Origin: Actinomycetales bacterium
Lineage (GTDB): Bacteria; Actinomycetota; Actinomycetes; Actinomycetales; Dermatophilaceae
Assembly: GCA_016715285.1 (NCBI GenBank)
Contig: JADKAO010000001.1
Span: 620,001 to 684,000 of the forward strand
Direction of reading: 5' to 3'
DNA length: 64,000 nt
Below are positions 1-8,490 of the stretch, in pieces. Each line of letters opens with the position of its first letter. The first letter of the stretch is position 1. The position numbers and the translations under genes were made by a program. The notes under the pieces were generated by a model, which worked only from the letters and a program-made list of their open reading frames with translations, did no database searches and was not told the origin of the DNA.

Positions 1-228
1 CAAGTCAGGCGCCAACCGCACCGAGGCCGACGAGTGGCTGGATCGGTTCCCCGAAGACGCCAGCGTGATGCCCTACATCGGCCGCTTTGGCTGGAACACC
101 TTGCACGCCGGCGGCCAGATCCCCATGACGAGATCCTCGCGGCGGTCGACGAGTCCTATGACGCCATCGTCGGCAAGCTGCCGCGTCGCAGCGTCCCAAC
201 GCCCCGCACCATCGTCGGGGTAAAGTCG
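1..228 (+). CDS. MmcQ/YjbR-family DNA-binding-like protein, C-terminal part, frameshifted
   Basis: Only the C-terminal end lies in the window. One frame reads the family-typical block PYIGRFGWNTLHAGGQIP (about 70-121). After a one-base shift near 121-124 the protein continues in another frame as DEILAAVDESYDAIVGKLP (about 127-183), which is the usual end of MmcQ/YjbR proteins. The stop is uncertain: a TAA at about 221 is out of frame unless there is a second indel. The family has a double-wing DNA-binding-like fold and no settled function. The shift sits in a CCCC run, so a sequencing error is likely. A 7-bp perfect hairpin (242-258) follows and may be its terminator. Confidence 0.6.
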
Positions 229-295
229 GGAGCTCCGGGGCGCGGGCCACTGGCCCGCCGACCGTCTGCCCCCCTTTCCCGAAAGGCACGAGTCT

Positions 296-1333
296 GTGCA
301 GGTCACTTCACTCACGTGGGAGCTCACGCTCGGCGTCCTGATCGCCTTCCTTGTCGCCGATGTGCTCGTGGTCGCACGCAAACCGCACACGCCCTCGATG
401 CGGGAGTGCACGGCATACCTCGTCTTTTATGTCTCCCTCGCAGTGCTTTTTGGGCTTTTCGTGTGGCGCACCTGGGGCGGGCAGTATGCCGGTGAGTTCT
501 ACGCCGGGTGGCTGACGGAGTATTCACTGTCCGTCGACAATCTCTTCGTCTTCCTGCTCATCATGGCGAAATTTCGGGTGCCCGAGCGGCTGCAGCAGTC
601 CGCGCTCCTGGTCGGCATCATCATCGCCATCGTGCTGCGCGGCATCTTCATCGCGTTGGGCGCGGCGGTCATCAACTCCTATGCCTGGGTGTTCTACATC
701 TTCGGCGCGTTCCTCATCTGGACCGCGATCAAGCTCGCCCGTGAAGGTGAGAGCGACGACGATGAGTTCGAGGAAAACCGGCTCCTCAAGGCGGTCGAGC
801 GTCGCTTCCCCGCGACCAGCGAGTTCCATGGCTCCCGCCTGACGGTCAAGCAGGACGGCAAGCGCCTCATCACGCCGATGTTCATCGTCATCTTGGCGCT
901 CGGCACGACCGACTTGCTCTTTGCGCTGGACTCGATCCCGGCGATCTACGGGCTGACCAAAGAGCCCTATCTCGTCCTGACCGCCAACATTTTTGCGCTC
1001 ATGGGGTTGCGGCAGCTGTACTTCCTCATCGGCGGCCTGCTCAAGCGCCTCATCTACTTGAGCATCGGCTTGTCGGTGCTGCTTGCCTTTATCGGCGTCA
1101 AGCTCATCCTCCACGCCCTGCACGAGAACAACCTGCCGTTCATCAACGGAGGCCAGCCGGTGCACAGCGTGCCGGACATCCCGATCTCGGTGTCGCTGGG
1201 CGCGATCGTCACCATCCTCGGGGTGACGACAATCGCCAGCCTCGTGAAGTCCTCGCGCGATCGTCGAGTGGCTGAATCGACAGCGGAGAGCAAGACGGCT
1301 GCCGTCACTGGGGATGACAACCCTCTCGCCTGA
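296..1333 (+). CDS. TerC family integral membrane protein
   Basis: TerC/Alx-type membrane protein, 345 residues, with about nine hydrophobic segments. The acidic signature motifs are present: SVDNLFVF (79-86) and TTDLLFALDSIPA (204-216), whose buried aspartates are characteristic of the family. A charged linker (about 150-165, GESDDDEFEE) splits the two halves, as in other TerC proteins. Family members are linked to manganese efflux or to metal loading of exported proteins; older annotation calls them tellurium resistance proteins. The start is GTG, preceded by an AAAGG Shine-Dalgarno. A small CCUUU/AAAGG hairpin just upstream (about 276-288) could mask that site. Transcribed away from the leftmost gene and convergent with the next one. 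Confidence 0.9.
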   Translation: MQVTSLTWELTLGVLIAFLVADVLVVARKPHTPSMRECTAYLVFYVSLAVLFGLFVWRTWGGQYAGEFYAGWLTEYSLSVDNLFVFLLIMAKFRVPERLQQSALLVGIIIAIVLRGIFIALGAAVINSYAWVFYIFGAFLIWTAIKLAREGESDDDEFEENRLLKAVERRFPATSEFHGSRLTVKQDGKRLITPMFIVILALGTTDLLFALDSIPAIYGLTKEPYLVLTANIFALMGLRQLYFLIGGLLKRLIYLSIGLSVLLAFIGVKLILHALHENNLPFINGGQPVHSVPDIPISVSLGAIVTILGVTTIASLVKSSRDRRVAESTAESKTAAVTGDDNPLA

Positions 1334-2262
1334 CGGCCCGACGGCCTCTCCCCGGGGCATGACGATGGCGCCTCGCGACGACGACGCGGAGCCATGCCCG
1401 CCAGCTGGATGAGGTCGAGCCGCTGGTGGAGCACGAGAAGCCCGGCGACGGCGGCCACCGCTGGCTCGAGGCTGAGCAGGACCCCGAACACCTGCTGGCT
1501 GAGGCTGCGCAGTGCGAGGAGTTCGAACGAGTAGGGCAGCACGCTGGACAGCACCGCGACCGCTGCGCCCTTGGCGAGGACACCGCCATCCCACTGGGCT
1601 GCCGAGCCGATGCCAAATGGGGCCACGACTGCCAGCGCAACGACCATCGCGATCGCCAGCCCGTCAAGATTGGGGAAGGCCGCGCCGGTCCGTTGGGACA
1701 ACACCACGTATGCCGCCCAGAAGGCACCCGCGAGCAGGGCCAGGCCGATGCCCATGAAGTCGAGTTGGGCCCACGGCAGCGTCAATGCCTCGGAGATCAT
1801 GACGATGCCGACCGCAGCCGCAGCCACCGCCACCAAATCGGCGACCTTGCGCGACAGGACAGCGGCCAGCGTGAGGGGCCCGATGAACTCGATCGTTACT
1901 GCGACCCCGATGGGCAGCCGCGCCAGAGAGGCATAGAACGACCAGTTCATCAATCCGAGGGCCACTCCAAAGAGGGCGACCGTTGCCCACGCGCGCCGCG
2001 TGTGGCCGCGGAGGCGTGGTCGGGCGACGAGCAGCATGATGACGGCGCCGATCCCGAGCCGGAGCACGACCGATCCGGCGGCGCCGATGATGGGCACGAG
2101 GGTTGCGGCGACCGCGCCGCCGAATTGGACCGAGACCACCGCCGCGAGGACCAGCAGGAGCGGACCCTGCCCGGGGTAGGCCGCTGGGTCACCGGCAGGA
2201 CGCAGGACGATCGCGACTGGGGTGAGCGCGGCGGGTCCGCGCGCTCCCAGCCGAGCCCGCAC
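1305..2262 (-). CDS. EamA/RhtA-like inner-membrane exporter, C-terminus frame-disturbed
   Basis: Drug/metabolite transporter superfamily protein related to the threonine/homoserine exporter RhtA. About ten transmembrane stretches run from residue ~33, with typical EamA text such as GLMNWSFYASLARLPIGVAV and TIEFIGPLTLAAV. After LIQLAGMA (near 1395) the frame stays open far into antisense terC, which cannot be real. Neighbouring frames give the expected hydrophobic ending (RVVVA, AIVM), so one or two indels lie near 1350-1395 and the exact stop is uncertain; 1305 is the stop in one alternative frame. The start is GTG, overlapping the end of the feoC-like gene. The substrate, probably an amino acid or metabolite, cannot be read from the sequence. 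Confidence 0.75.
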
Positions 2263-2504
2263 CCGGGCGATGCGTCGGCTCGGCCGACGGACAGGCGCCG
2301 CAGCCCTTGGTCAGGGCACCCGCCGGCGAGCGGCTGGCGCCCATCAGCCCGAGCCGCTCCAGATGCACGAGCGCCGAATCCAGGACATCGGGCCAGGCCC
2401 GTGCGGGCAGCGAGGGTCGCGACGGTCCCGGATGCCGCCCGCCGATGCGCGTCGAGCACCTGCGGCAACGGACCGGCACCCGCTCGGGTGGGGGATCCGG
2501 TCAC
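2189..2504 (-). CDS. feoC: FeoC-like winged-helix protein, frameshifted
   Basis: Small protein downstream of feoB, recovered only by joining two frames. The first (from 2504) gives LPQVLDAHRRAASGTVATLA, and after a one-base indel near 2397 the second gives PDVLDSALVHLERLGLM, then GALTKGCGACPS. Together these make a short winged-helix domain followed by a CGAC cysteine pair, which is the layout of actinobacterial FeoC-like proteins. FeoC binds FeoB or acts as an accessory/sensor in ferrous iron uptake and may carry an Fe-S cluster. The start ATG overlaps the feoB stop by 4 bases, so the two are translationally coupled. The frameshift sits in a GC-rich stretch and is probably a sequencing error. 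About 104 residues when repaired. Confidence 0.65.
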
Positions 2505-4474
2505 CAGAACAACTTACCGAGTTGGAAGACGACTACAGCGAGCGTCCAGGCCACAGCAAGCTGCATGCCGACGCCAAAGACAGCCCACCGGAGCCCAATC
2601 TCTCGGCGCTGCGCGGCGAGCGTGGCCACACACGGGGTATAGGCGAGCAGGAAGGCCATGAAGGCAAGGACCGCGGGCACGGGGTGACCCCCCGAGGATG
2701 CCTCGAAATCGCGGCGGATGTTCTGACCCAAGGGAGTGTCGGCCCCTTGCTCGGCGTCGGACACGGCGTACGTCTGCGCCCACGACGAGATGACCGCCTC
2801 TTTGGCGACAAAGCCGGTCACGAGCGCACCGGTTGCCTCCCACTGGTTGAATCCAGCTGGCGCAAAGGCGGGCGCGAGCGTGCCGGCGACCGCGGCATAC
2901 GCGCTGTCTTCAATGGCGGTTTCGCCGAGCGCGGCGCTGCCCTTGACTGGCACCGCTTGGAGCAGCCACACGACGCACACGGTCGCGACGACGATGCCAC
3001 TCGCGGTGCGGAGGAACCCCTTGAGCCGCATCCAGGTGACCGAGGTCATGACTCGGATCGTCGGCCGTTGGTATGCCGGGAGATCCAGCAGAAGCGGTTC
3101 GGTGCCCATCGTGCGCCAGAGGGTGCGGCGGAGAGCGAAACCAACTCCGACAATGAGGAGAATCGACAGGAGGTACATCGCGAAGACGACCGTGCCCGCC
3201 CACTCCTCAAAGAACGTGGTCGCGAGCATGACGTAGACGGTGAGCCGCGCTGAGCAGGACGTGAACGGGACGAGCAGCGCGGTGAGGACACGTTGGCGTG
3301 CGCCGGTGAGGACGCGAGTCGCCGCGATCGCGGGCACGTTGCAGCCGAAGCCCACGATGAGCGGGAGGAATGCGCGCCCAGGAAGGCCCATCGCGCGCAT
3401 GGTGCGGTCGGCGACAACGGCGGCCCGCGCCATATAGCCCGAGTCCTCGAGCAAGGCGAGCAGCAGGAACATGAGCGCCATGAGCGGCACGAAGGTCAGC
3501 AGCATGCCGACGCCGGCGATGATCCCGTGGACGATAAGGCCGTGCACGAGGGTGGGTGCACCGGCGAGGAGGGTGTTGGCACCGTCCGTGAGCGGGCCGC
3601 TGACCCAGCGGTCGAGGGCGTCTTGGAGGGGCGCGGCGACCGTCGTCGTGATCTGGAAGACCACCCACATGACCGCCATCAGGACGAGCGGACCGGCCAA
3701 GCGGTGCATGACGACCGCGTCCACGCGGTCGCTCCAGCTGCGTCTGGCTGTTGCTTGGCGGTCGACGGCCGCGTCGACGCAGGCGTCGATCCAGGCGAAC
3801 CGCTCGTCGGCGCGGGCGAGAGGGTCGCCGTCGTGCCGGGGGCCGAGCTGTCGCGGTGCGGTATGCGGTGCCGCGAGGTCACGCTCGATCGCGTCGGCGA
3901 GAGCGGCGAGGCCGCGTCGCGCCCGGGGGTCAAGCGCGACGACCGGGACGCCTACCGCGGCCGCAAGTCGGTCCGGGTCGACCCGGATTCCGCGGCGGGA
4001 GGCCACATCGGTCATCGTGAGGGCCACGATCACGCGCTGAGCGCGTTCGCGGAGTTCTGACAAGAGGTAGAGGCTGCGGCTCAAGTGCGCCGAGTCCGCC
4101 ACGAGAACGACGACGTCGGGGCGGTGCGCTTCGTCAGTGACCACGAGATCGCGCGTGAGTTCCTCGTCGGGCGAGGTCGCGTCAAGCGAGTACGCACCTG
4201 GCAGATCCACGAGGTCGTATGCCGTGCCAGTGCGCGGGCGCCAGGCGCCTCGGCCGACCTCCACGGTGGTTCCGGGCCAGTTGCCCATCGTGCGACGGGC
4301 TCCGGTCAAGGCGTTGAAGAGGGTGGACTTGCCGACGTTGGGGGTGCCAGCGAGGGCGATGACTGGCGCACCGGTGGGAGCGAGGCTGGCTCCGCCCTCA
4401 TGACAGGAGGGCACCTGGCGCGGGCTGCTCGGGGGTGCGCCTGTTTGGGTGGCGCTGGGTGGTGGCGGGTTCAT
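2501..4474 (-). CDS. feoB: Ferrous iron transport protein B
   Basis: FeoB, 657 residues: a cytoplasmic G-protein domain fused to a membrane permease that imports Fe(II). G1 is GTPNVGKS (43-50), G3 is DLPG (90-93), and the G4-like segment reads TMTD rather than NKxD, as in many actinobacterial FeoB proteins. The C-terminal half has Gate-domain text, including GFGCNVPAIAATR and CSARL, the latter being the region of the conserved cysteine in the pore. The length is at the short end of the family. The first ~37 residues are Pro/Ser-rich and may be a non-conserved extension, so a later start is possible. It overlaps feoA by 4 bases and is followed by the feoC-like gene. The operon has an iron box upstream of feoA. 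Confidence 0.95.
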   Translation of the reverse strand: MNPPPPSATQTGAPPSSPRQVPSCHEGGASLAPTGAPVIALAGTPNVGKSTLFNALTGARRTMGNWPGTTVEVGRGAWRPRTGTAYDLVDLPGAYSLDATSPDEELTRDLVVTDEAHRPDVVVLVADSAHLSRSLYLLSELRERAQRVIVALTMTDVASRRGIRVDPDRLAAAVGVPVVALDPRARRGLAALADAIERDLAAPHTAPRQLGPRHDGDPLARADERFAWIDACVDAAVDRQATARRSWSDRVDAVVMHRLAGPLVLMAVMWVVFQITTTVAAPLQDALDRWVSGPLTDGANTLLAGAPTLVHGLIVHGIIAGVGMLLTFVPLMALMFLLLALLEDSGYMARAAVVADRTMRAMGLPGRAFLPLIVGFGCNVPAIAATRVLTGARQRVLTALLVPFTSCSARLTVYVMLATTFFEEWAGTVVFAMYLLSILLIVGVGFALRRTLWRTMGTEPLLLDLPAYQRPTIRVMTSVTWMRLKGFLRTASGIVVATVCVVWLLQAVPVKGSAALGETAIEDSAYAAVAGTLAPAFAPAGFNQWEATGALVTGFVAKEAVISSWAQTYAVSDAEQGADTPLGQNIRRDFEASSGGHPVPAVLAFMAFLLAYTPCVATLAAQRREIGLRWAVFGVGMQLAVAWTLAVVVFQLGKLFW

Positions 4475-4719
4475 GAGGCTGCGGCGTCGAGTTCGACAAC
4501 GAGCAGGTCACGTGCGGTGGCGCGGTCAAGGGCAATCCGCAGGTCCCCGACGGCGACGACCCGTCCGCCGCCTGGCGTGCGTTGGGTGGCCTCAATGATC
4601 GCGCCAAGGCGGATCCCGAGTCGGGCGAGCCGCGCTTGGGTGTCCACGGTCGCCGTTGCCTCGAGCTGCGCGCGGCGATGCAGCGGCAGGGTGTCGAGGG
4701 TGCGACGCGGCGAGCTCAC
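4471..4719 (-). CDS. feoA: Ferrous iron transport protein A
   Basis: FeoA, 82 residues, an SH3-like small cytoplasmic protein that assists FeoB. The text LPLHRRAQLEATATVDTQAR followed by LARLGIRLGAIIEATQ and VVAVGDLRIALDRATARDL fits the FeoA core, including the short glycine turn before the last strand. The start is GTG at 4719. The stop overlaps the feoB start (ATGA type), so the genes are co-translated. The presumed IdeR/DtxR operator ends 22 bases upstream of this start codon, which implies a very short leader. Confidence 0.9.
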   Translation of the reverse strand: MSSPRRTLDTLPLHRRAQLEATATVDTQARLARLGIRLGAIIEATQRTPGGGRVVAVGDLRIALDRATARDLLVVELDAAAS

Positions 4720-4741
4720 GTCGTGATGCTAGCGGCCCAAC

Positions 4742-4758
4742 TTAGGGTGACCTAACCT
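4742..4758 (-). promoter_or_regulatory. IdeR/DtxR-type iron box upstream of feoABC
   Basis: Read on the feo strand, the site is AGGTTAGGTCACCCTAA. It matches 14 of 17 positions of the central DtxR/IdeR consensus AGGTTAGGCTAACCTAA. It lies 22-40 bases upstream of the feoA GTG, where bound repressor would block transcription. DtxR/IdeR repressors bind such boxes when loaded with Fe(II), so the operon should be induced by iron starvation. The regulator gene is not in the window. Confidence 0.75.
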
Positions 4759-4785
4759 CGGCCCCAGATTGGTACGTGGCGTTGC

Positions 4786-6921
4786 TCACGACGTTGCTGC
4801 CGTCATCTGACGAAGCTCCTTCTTCAGGTCCTGGATCTCGTCGCGCAATCGCGCAGCGAGCTCGAAGTGCAACTCGCCGGCGGCCTGGTGCATCTGTCCG
4901 GTGAGCTCGTGGATGAGGTTGGCCAAATCAGTGGCCGGCAGTCCAGCGCCCTTGATAGCGCTCGCTCCAGCGAGCCCGACATCCGCGGTGACGGCCGCGC
5001 GGCCGGAGGCGGACGGCATACCAGAGCCCTTGCCGCGTGAGCGGGATCTGCCCGAGCCAAGAAGCCCCTCGGTGTCAGCGTCCTCGCGGCCGAGCATGTC
5101 GGTGATGTCGGCGATCTTCTTGCGCAGCGGCTGCGGGTCGATGCCGCGTTCGGTGTTGTAGGCAACCTGCTTGGCGCGGCGGCGGTTGGTCTCTTCGATC
5201 GCGAACGCCATCGACGGGGTGACCTTGTCGGCATACATGTGCACCTGGCCGGTCACATTGCGGGCCGCGCGGCCGATGGTCTGGATGAGCGACCGAGCCG
5301 AGCGCAAGAAGCCCTCTTTGTCGGCATCGAGGATGCTCACGAGCGAGACCTCGGGCAGGTCGAGGCCCTCACGGAGGAGGTTAATGCCGACGAGGACGTC
5401 GTACTCCCCCATCCGCAACTCGCGAAGCAACTCGATCCGGCGCAAGGTGTCGACCTCGGAGTGGAGGTATCGCACCCGGATGCCCTTGTCGAGCAAGTAG
5501 TCGGTGAGGTCCTCGGCCATTTTCTTCGTGAGCGTCGTGACGAGGATGCGTTCATTGCGCGCCGTGCGGAGGCGGATCTCGTGCATGAGATCGTCGATTT
5601 GGCCCTTGGTCGGCTTGAGGACGATCTCGGGGTCGATGAGCCCGGTCGGGCGGATGATCTGCTCGACCGGTCCGCCGAAAGGGCGCCCCTTGGCCTGCTC
5701 GTAGTCGCCCGGCGTCGCGGAGAGATAGACGGTCTGGCCGATCCGCTCGAGGAACTCCTCCCACTTGAGCGGGCGGTTGTCCATCGCCGACGGGAGCCGG
5801 AAGCCGTGATCGACGAGCATCCGCTTGCGCGACATGTCGCCTTCGTACATCGCGCCGATCTGGGGCACCGTCTGGTGGGACTCGTCGATGACGAGGAGGA
5901 AGTCCTCAGGGAAGTAGTCGATGAGGCAGTTGGGCGCCGAGAGTGGCGCGCGGCCGTCGATGTGCCGGGAGTAGTTCTCGATGCCGGAGCAGAAGCCGAC
6001 CTGACGCATCATCTCGATGTCGTAGGTCGTGCGCATCCGAAGTCGTTGCGCCTCAAGGAGTTTGCCCTGCTTCTCGAAGGTCGCGAGTTGGTCGGCAAGC
6101 TCCAGCTCGATGCCGGCGATGGCGCGGTCCATGCGCTCTGGCCCCGCGACATAGTGCGAGGCCGGGAAGACGTACATCTCCTTTTCCTCGTGGACGATCT
6201 CCCCGGTCAGGGGGTGCAGTGTGTAGAGCCGCTCGATCTCGTCGCCGAAGAACTCGACCCGCACGGCGAGCTCTTCGTACATCGGGATGATCTCGACGGT
6301 GTCGCCGCGCACCCGGAAGGTGCCACGCGTGAAGGCTAGGTCGTTACGCGTGTATTGCATCTCGACGAATCGACGCAGCAACTGGTCGCGCTCGATCTGT
6401 TGACCGACCTTGAGTCGCACCATCCGGTCGACGTACTCCTGCGGCGTGCCGAGGCCGTAGATGCACGACACCGAGGCCACGACGATGACGTCACGCCGGG
6501 TGAGCAACGAGTTGGTGGCCGAGTGCCGCAGCCGCTCAACCTCCTCGTTGATCGAGGAGTCCTTCTCGATGTATGTGTCAGTCTGTGGGATGTAGGCCTC
6601 AGGTTGGTAGTAGTCGTAATAGCTGACGAAGTACTCAACCGCGTTGCGCGGGAACAACTCTCGGAACTCGTTGGCCAGCTGGGCGGCGAGCGTCTTGTTG
6701 GGCGCCATGACCAGCGTCGGCCGCTGCACCTGCTCGATGAGCCACGCAGTCGTCGCTGACTTGCCCGTGCCAGTCGCGCCGAGGAGGACAACGTCTTTCG
6801 CGCCGCCACGGATGCGCTGCGCCAGTTCGGCGATCGCCTCGGGCTGGTCGCCGCTGGGCTGGAAGTCCGAGACCACCTCAAAGGGGGCCACGCGGCGCTG
6901 CAGGTCGGTCGTCGGTCGCAT
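4786..6921 (-). CDS. uvrB: Excinuclease ABC subunit B
   Basis: UvrB, 711 residues, the damage-verifying helicase-like subunit of nucleotide excision repair. Walker A is GATGTGKS (48-55). The aromatic beta-hairpin that probes the damaged strand is at FVSYYDYYQPEAYIP (98-112). Helicase motifs DESHQT, LSATPGDYE and QTIGRAARN follow, and the C-terminal UVR motif (EIQDLKKELRQM) that contacts UvrC ends the protein. A Gly/Ser/Arg-rich linker precedes the UVR domain. The start is ATG at 6921 (MRPTTDLQRR); the frame is open upstream, but that part has no conserved text. It sits between feo and the broken ZIP-like gene, as in the conserved coaE-uvrB neighbourhood. Confidence 0.97.
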   Translation of the reverse strand: MRPTTDLQRRVAPFEVVSDFQPSGDQPEAIAELAQRIRGGAKDVVLLGATGTGKSATTAWLIEQVQRPTLVMAPNKTLAAQLANEFRELFPRNAVEYFVSYYDYYQPEAYIPQTDTYIEKDSSINEEVERLRHSATNSLLTRRDVIVVASVSCIYGLGTPQEYVDRMVRLKVGQQIERDQLLRRFVEMQYTRNDLAFTRGTFRVRGDTVEIIPMYEELAVRVEFFGDEIERLYTLHPLTGEIVHEEKEMYVFPASHYVAGPERMDRAIAGIELELADQLATFEKQGKLLEAQRLRMRTTYDIEMMRQVGFCSGIENYSRHIDGRAPLSAPNCLIDYFPEDFLLVIDESHQTVPQIGAMYEGDMSRKRMLVDHGFRLPSAMDNRPLKWEEFLERIGQTVYLSATPGDYEQAKGRPFGGPVEQIIRPTGLIDPEIVLKPTKGQIDDLMHEIRLRTARNERILVTTLTKKMAEDLTDYLLDKGIRVRYLHSEVDTLRRIELLRELRMGEYDVLVGINLLREGLDLPEVSLVSILDADKEGFLRSARSLIQTIGRAARNVTGQVHMYADKVTPSMAFAIEETNRRRAKQVAYNTERGIDPQPLRKKIADITDMLGREDADTEGLLGSGRSRSRGKGSGMPSASGRAAVTADVGLAGASAIKGAGLPATDLANLIHELTGQMHQAAGELHFELAARLRDEIQDLKKELRQMTAATS

Positions 6922-7052
6922 CCTCCAACGGTATGCCGGCCCGACAGGGACAGGCGGGGGCACCGACAGGCCCAGGCTCTGTCGACACCGCAGTCGCCGC
7001 CGGGGGCAGTGGCCCGCCAGACGCCCCGCGCTGACCAAGCGAAAGAACCCGG

Positions 7053-7717
7053 ATGAATCTTGTCGGCCAAGCAGCCGTCCTCGTCGCCTTCCCCGTGCTT
7101 GCCTCGATCGTCGGTCGCATCCTCAGCGGTCCCCGGGGCCGGCCATGCCCGCAAGAGGGTCACCTGGAATGGACCGTCGTCGGCTTCGTCGCCGGCACGG
7201 CGCTGGTGTTGGGGCTGGGAGCCTACGGACGGCATACCGAAGCGCATGCCGCTGGAGAACTCGCGCCCCACCCGCCGAAGTTTGGGTCCTGGCGCCGGCG
7301 GTCGCCGCGGCGGGCGCCAAGGCGCTCCCCATCGGGATGCTCGGCGCCGTCGCAGTCGACTTGCTCCTGGACGGCGTGCTCGTTGGTCTCGGCGTGCGCC
7401 TCGGCACGAGTCAGGGCATCATCCTCACGATCGCGCTGCGGGGCTATCGGTCGTCTCCGAGCTCCACGAGGGGGGCATGGCCAAGAAGCGCGCGGTCATG
7501 CTCTGTGTGGCACTCGGACTCACCACCGCTGTGGGAGCGATCGGCGCAGCCCTCCTGCGGGGGGGGGGGGGGGGGGCCGGGCCGCGGGGGGGGGGGCTAC
7601 CTCGTCGTCGAGGAACTCCTCGTCGAGGCCCACGAAGAACGCGAATCGGTCTGGCTCGGCGCGATGTTCTTCCTCGGCTTCATCGTGATTTACGTGCTCG
7701 CGTCGTTCGGCGGCTGA
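7053..7717 (+). pseudogene. ZIP-like metal transporter, multiply frameshifted (probably sequence error)
   Basis: No single frame covers this gene, but three frames in turn give a plausible ZIP-like membrane protein. 7053 onward reads LVGQAAVLVAFPVLASIVGR. About 7290-7440 reads ALPIGMLGAVAVDLLLDGVL and GTSQGIILTIAL. About 7449-7557 reads VVSELHEGGMAKKRAVMLC and GLTTAVGAIGAALL. From about 7597 the last part ends AMFFLGFIVIYVLASFGG. Glu/His pairs in the central and last helices resemble ZIP metal sites. Between the last two parts lie G-runs of 18 and 11 bases, which look like read artefacts. Either a recent pseudogene or, more likely, poor sequence. The 3' end overlaps the convergent hydrolase gene. 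Confidence 0.55.
7559..7596. other. Poly-G tracts, probable sequencing or assembly artefact
   Basis: Eighteen consecutive G (7559-7576), a short GC stretch, then eleven G (7586-7596). They fall inside the frameshifted ZIP-like gene exactly where the reading frame is lost and regained. Runs like this are typical of no-signal base calls on two-colour sequencers. A similar 12-G tract (63393-63404) breaks fdhA. Confidence 0.6.
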
Positions 7718-8490
7718 GCGTCACGCTCGGCGAGCGTTGGCGCGCCGAGGAAGTCACGAATGATTGCGGCGAGTTTGGCTGGTGCCTGCGCGGGCAAGCC
7801 GTGCGAGCCGCGAGGCACGCTGAGATAGCGGCCATTCGGGATGGTCTCGGCGAGCTGGCGCGACCACGGCTCACGCACGACGAGGTCCCACGAACCGCGG
7901 ACGACAAGGGTGGGCACCTGCACCGCACGCGCCCGCGCGTCGACATCGCTGCGCAGGGCCTTCTTCAAGGTGCCCCACATCCGATGGGGGTTAGCTCGCA
8001 GATAATCCCGCGTCGCCAACGCCACAAACGCCGGCGGCTCAATGAGCCCATCCGCGAGCAGCCATAACGCCTTGCGCCACGCAGGGGCCACGGTCGGGTC
8101 AGGGGTGGCGGCGACGAGAACCGCACGCGATACCCGTTCGGGATTGCGCTGACACAGATACGTGACGATCTGTCCGCCAAGGGAGTGCCCCACAAACGCT
8201 GCTTCTCGCAGGTGCACCGCGTCCATCCACCCGAGCACGGCGGTCACGAGGGCATCCACACTGAGCGGTTCCTCGGGTTTGTCGCTGGCCCCCGCTCCCG
8301 GCAAGTCAGGGGCAAAGACATGGAAGCCATCCGCGAGATGCGGCAGCAAGGTACGAAAAGACTTGCTGGACATGCCGAGTCCGTGGATGAGCACGAGCGG
8401 TGGTTGGTCGCGCGGCTCGGCCTCCTCGCGGTAAGCGATGACCCGCCCGCCGACGGTCACCTTGCGCCGCACAAAGGGCACGTCACGCAT
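7690..8490 (-). CDS. Alpha/beta-fold hydrolase
   Basis: Alpha/beta hydrolase, 266 residues. The oxyanion-side motif is VLIHGLGMSS (33-42). The nucleophile elbow is GHSLGG with Ser103. An acid candidate lies in RGSWDLVV and the catalytic His in PRGSHGLP near the C-terminus. No lid or substrate-binding features identify the substrate; related actinobacterial proteins are annotated as esterases, haloperoxidase-like or lipase-like. I chose ATG 8490 because it overlaps the coaE stop by 8 bases (ATGCGTGA), implying coupling. The frame is open to 8553, but the added residues are Gly/Arg-rich and unconserved. Convergent with the broken ZIP-like gene. Confidence 0.85.
   Translation of the reverse strand: MRDVPFVRRKVTVGGRVIAYREEAEPRDQPPLVLIHGLGMSSKSFRTLLPHLADGFHVFAPDLPGAGASDKPEEPLSVDALVTAVLGWMDAVHLREAAFVGHSLGGQIVTYLCQRNPERVSRAVLVAATPDPTVAPAWRKALWLLADGLIEPPAFVALATRDYLRANPHRMWGTLKKALRSDVDARARAVQVPTLVVRGSWDLVVREPWSRQLAETIPNGRYLSVPRGSHGLPAQAPAKLAAIIRDFLGAPTLAERDAQPPNDAST

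Noticed and set aside
5239..6339. Long open antisense frame over uvrB, and similar long frames over polA, rpsA, trpE, gltB and the repeat protein
   Set aside because: They have low-complexity Arg/Ala/Asp composition, no motifs, and arise because high GC makes stop codons rare opposite real genes.
7559..7596. G-tracts as a G-quadruplex regulatory element
   Set aside because: They lie inside a coding region, coincide with loss of frame, and have the look of no-signal base calls.
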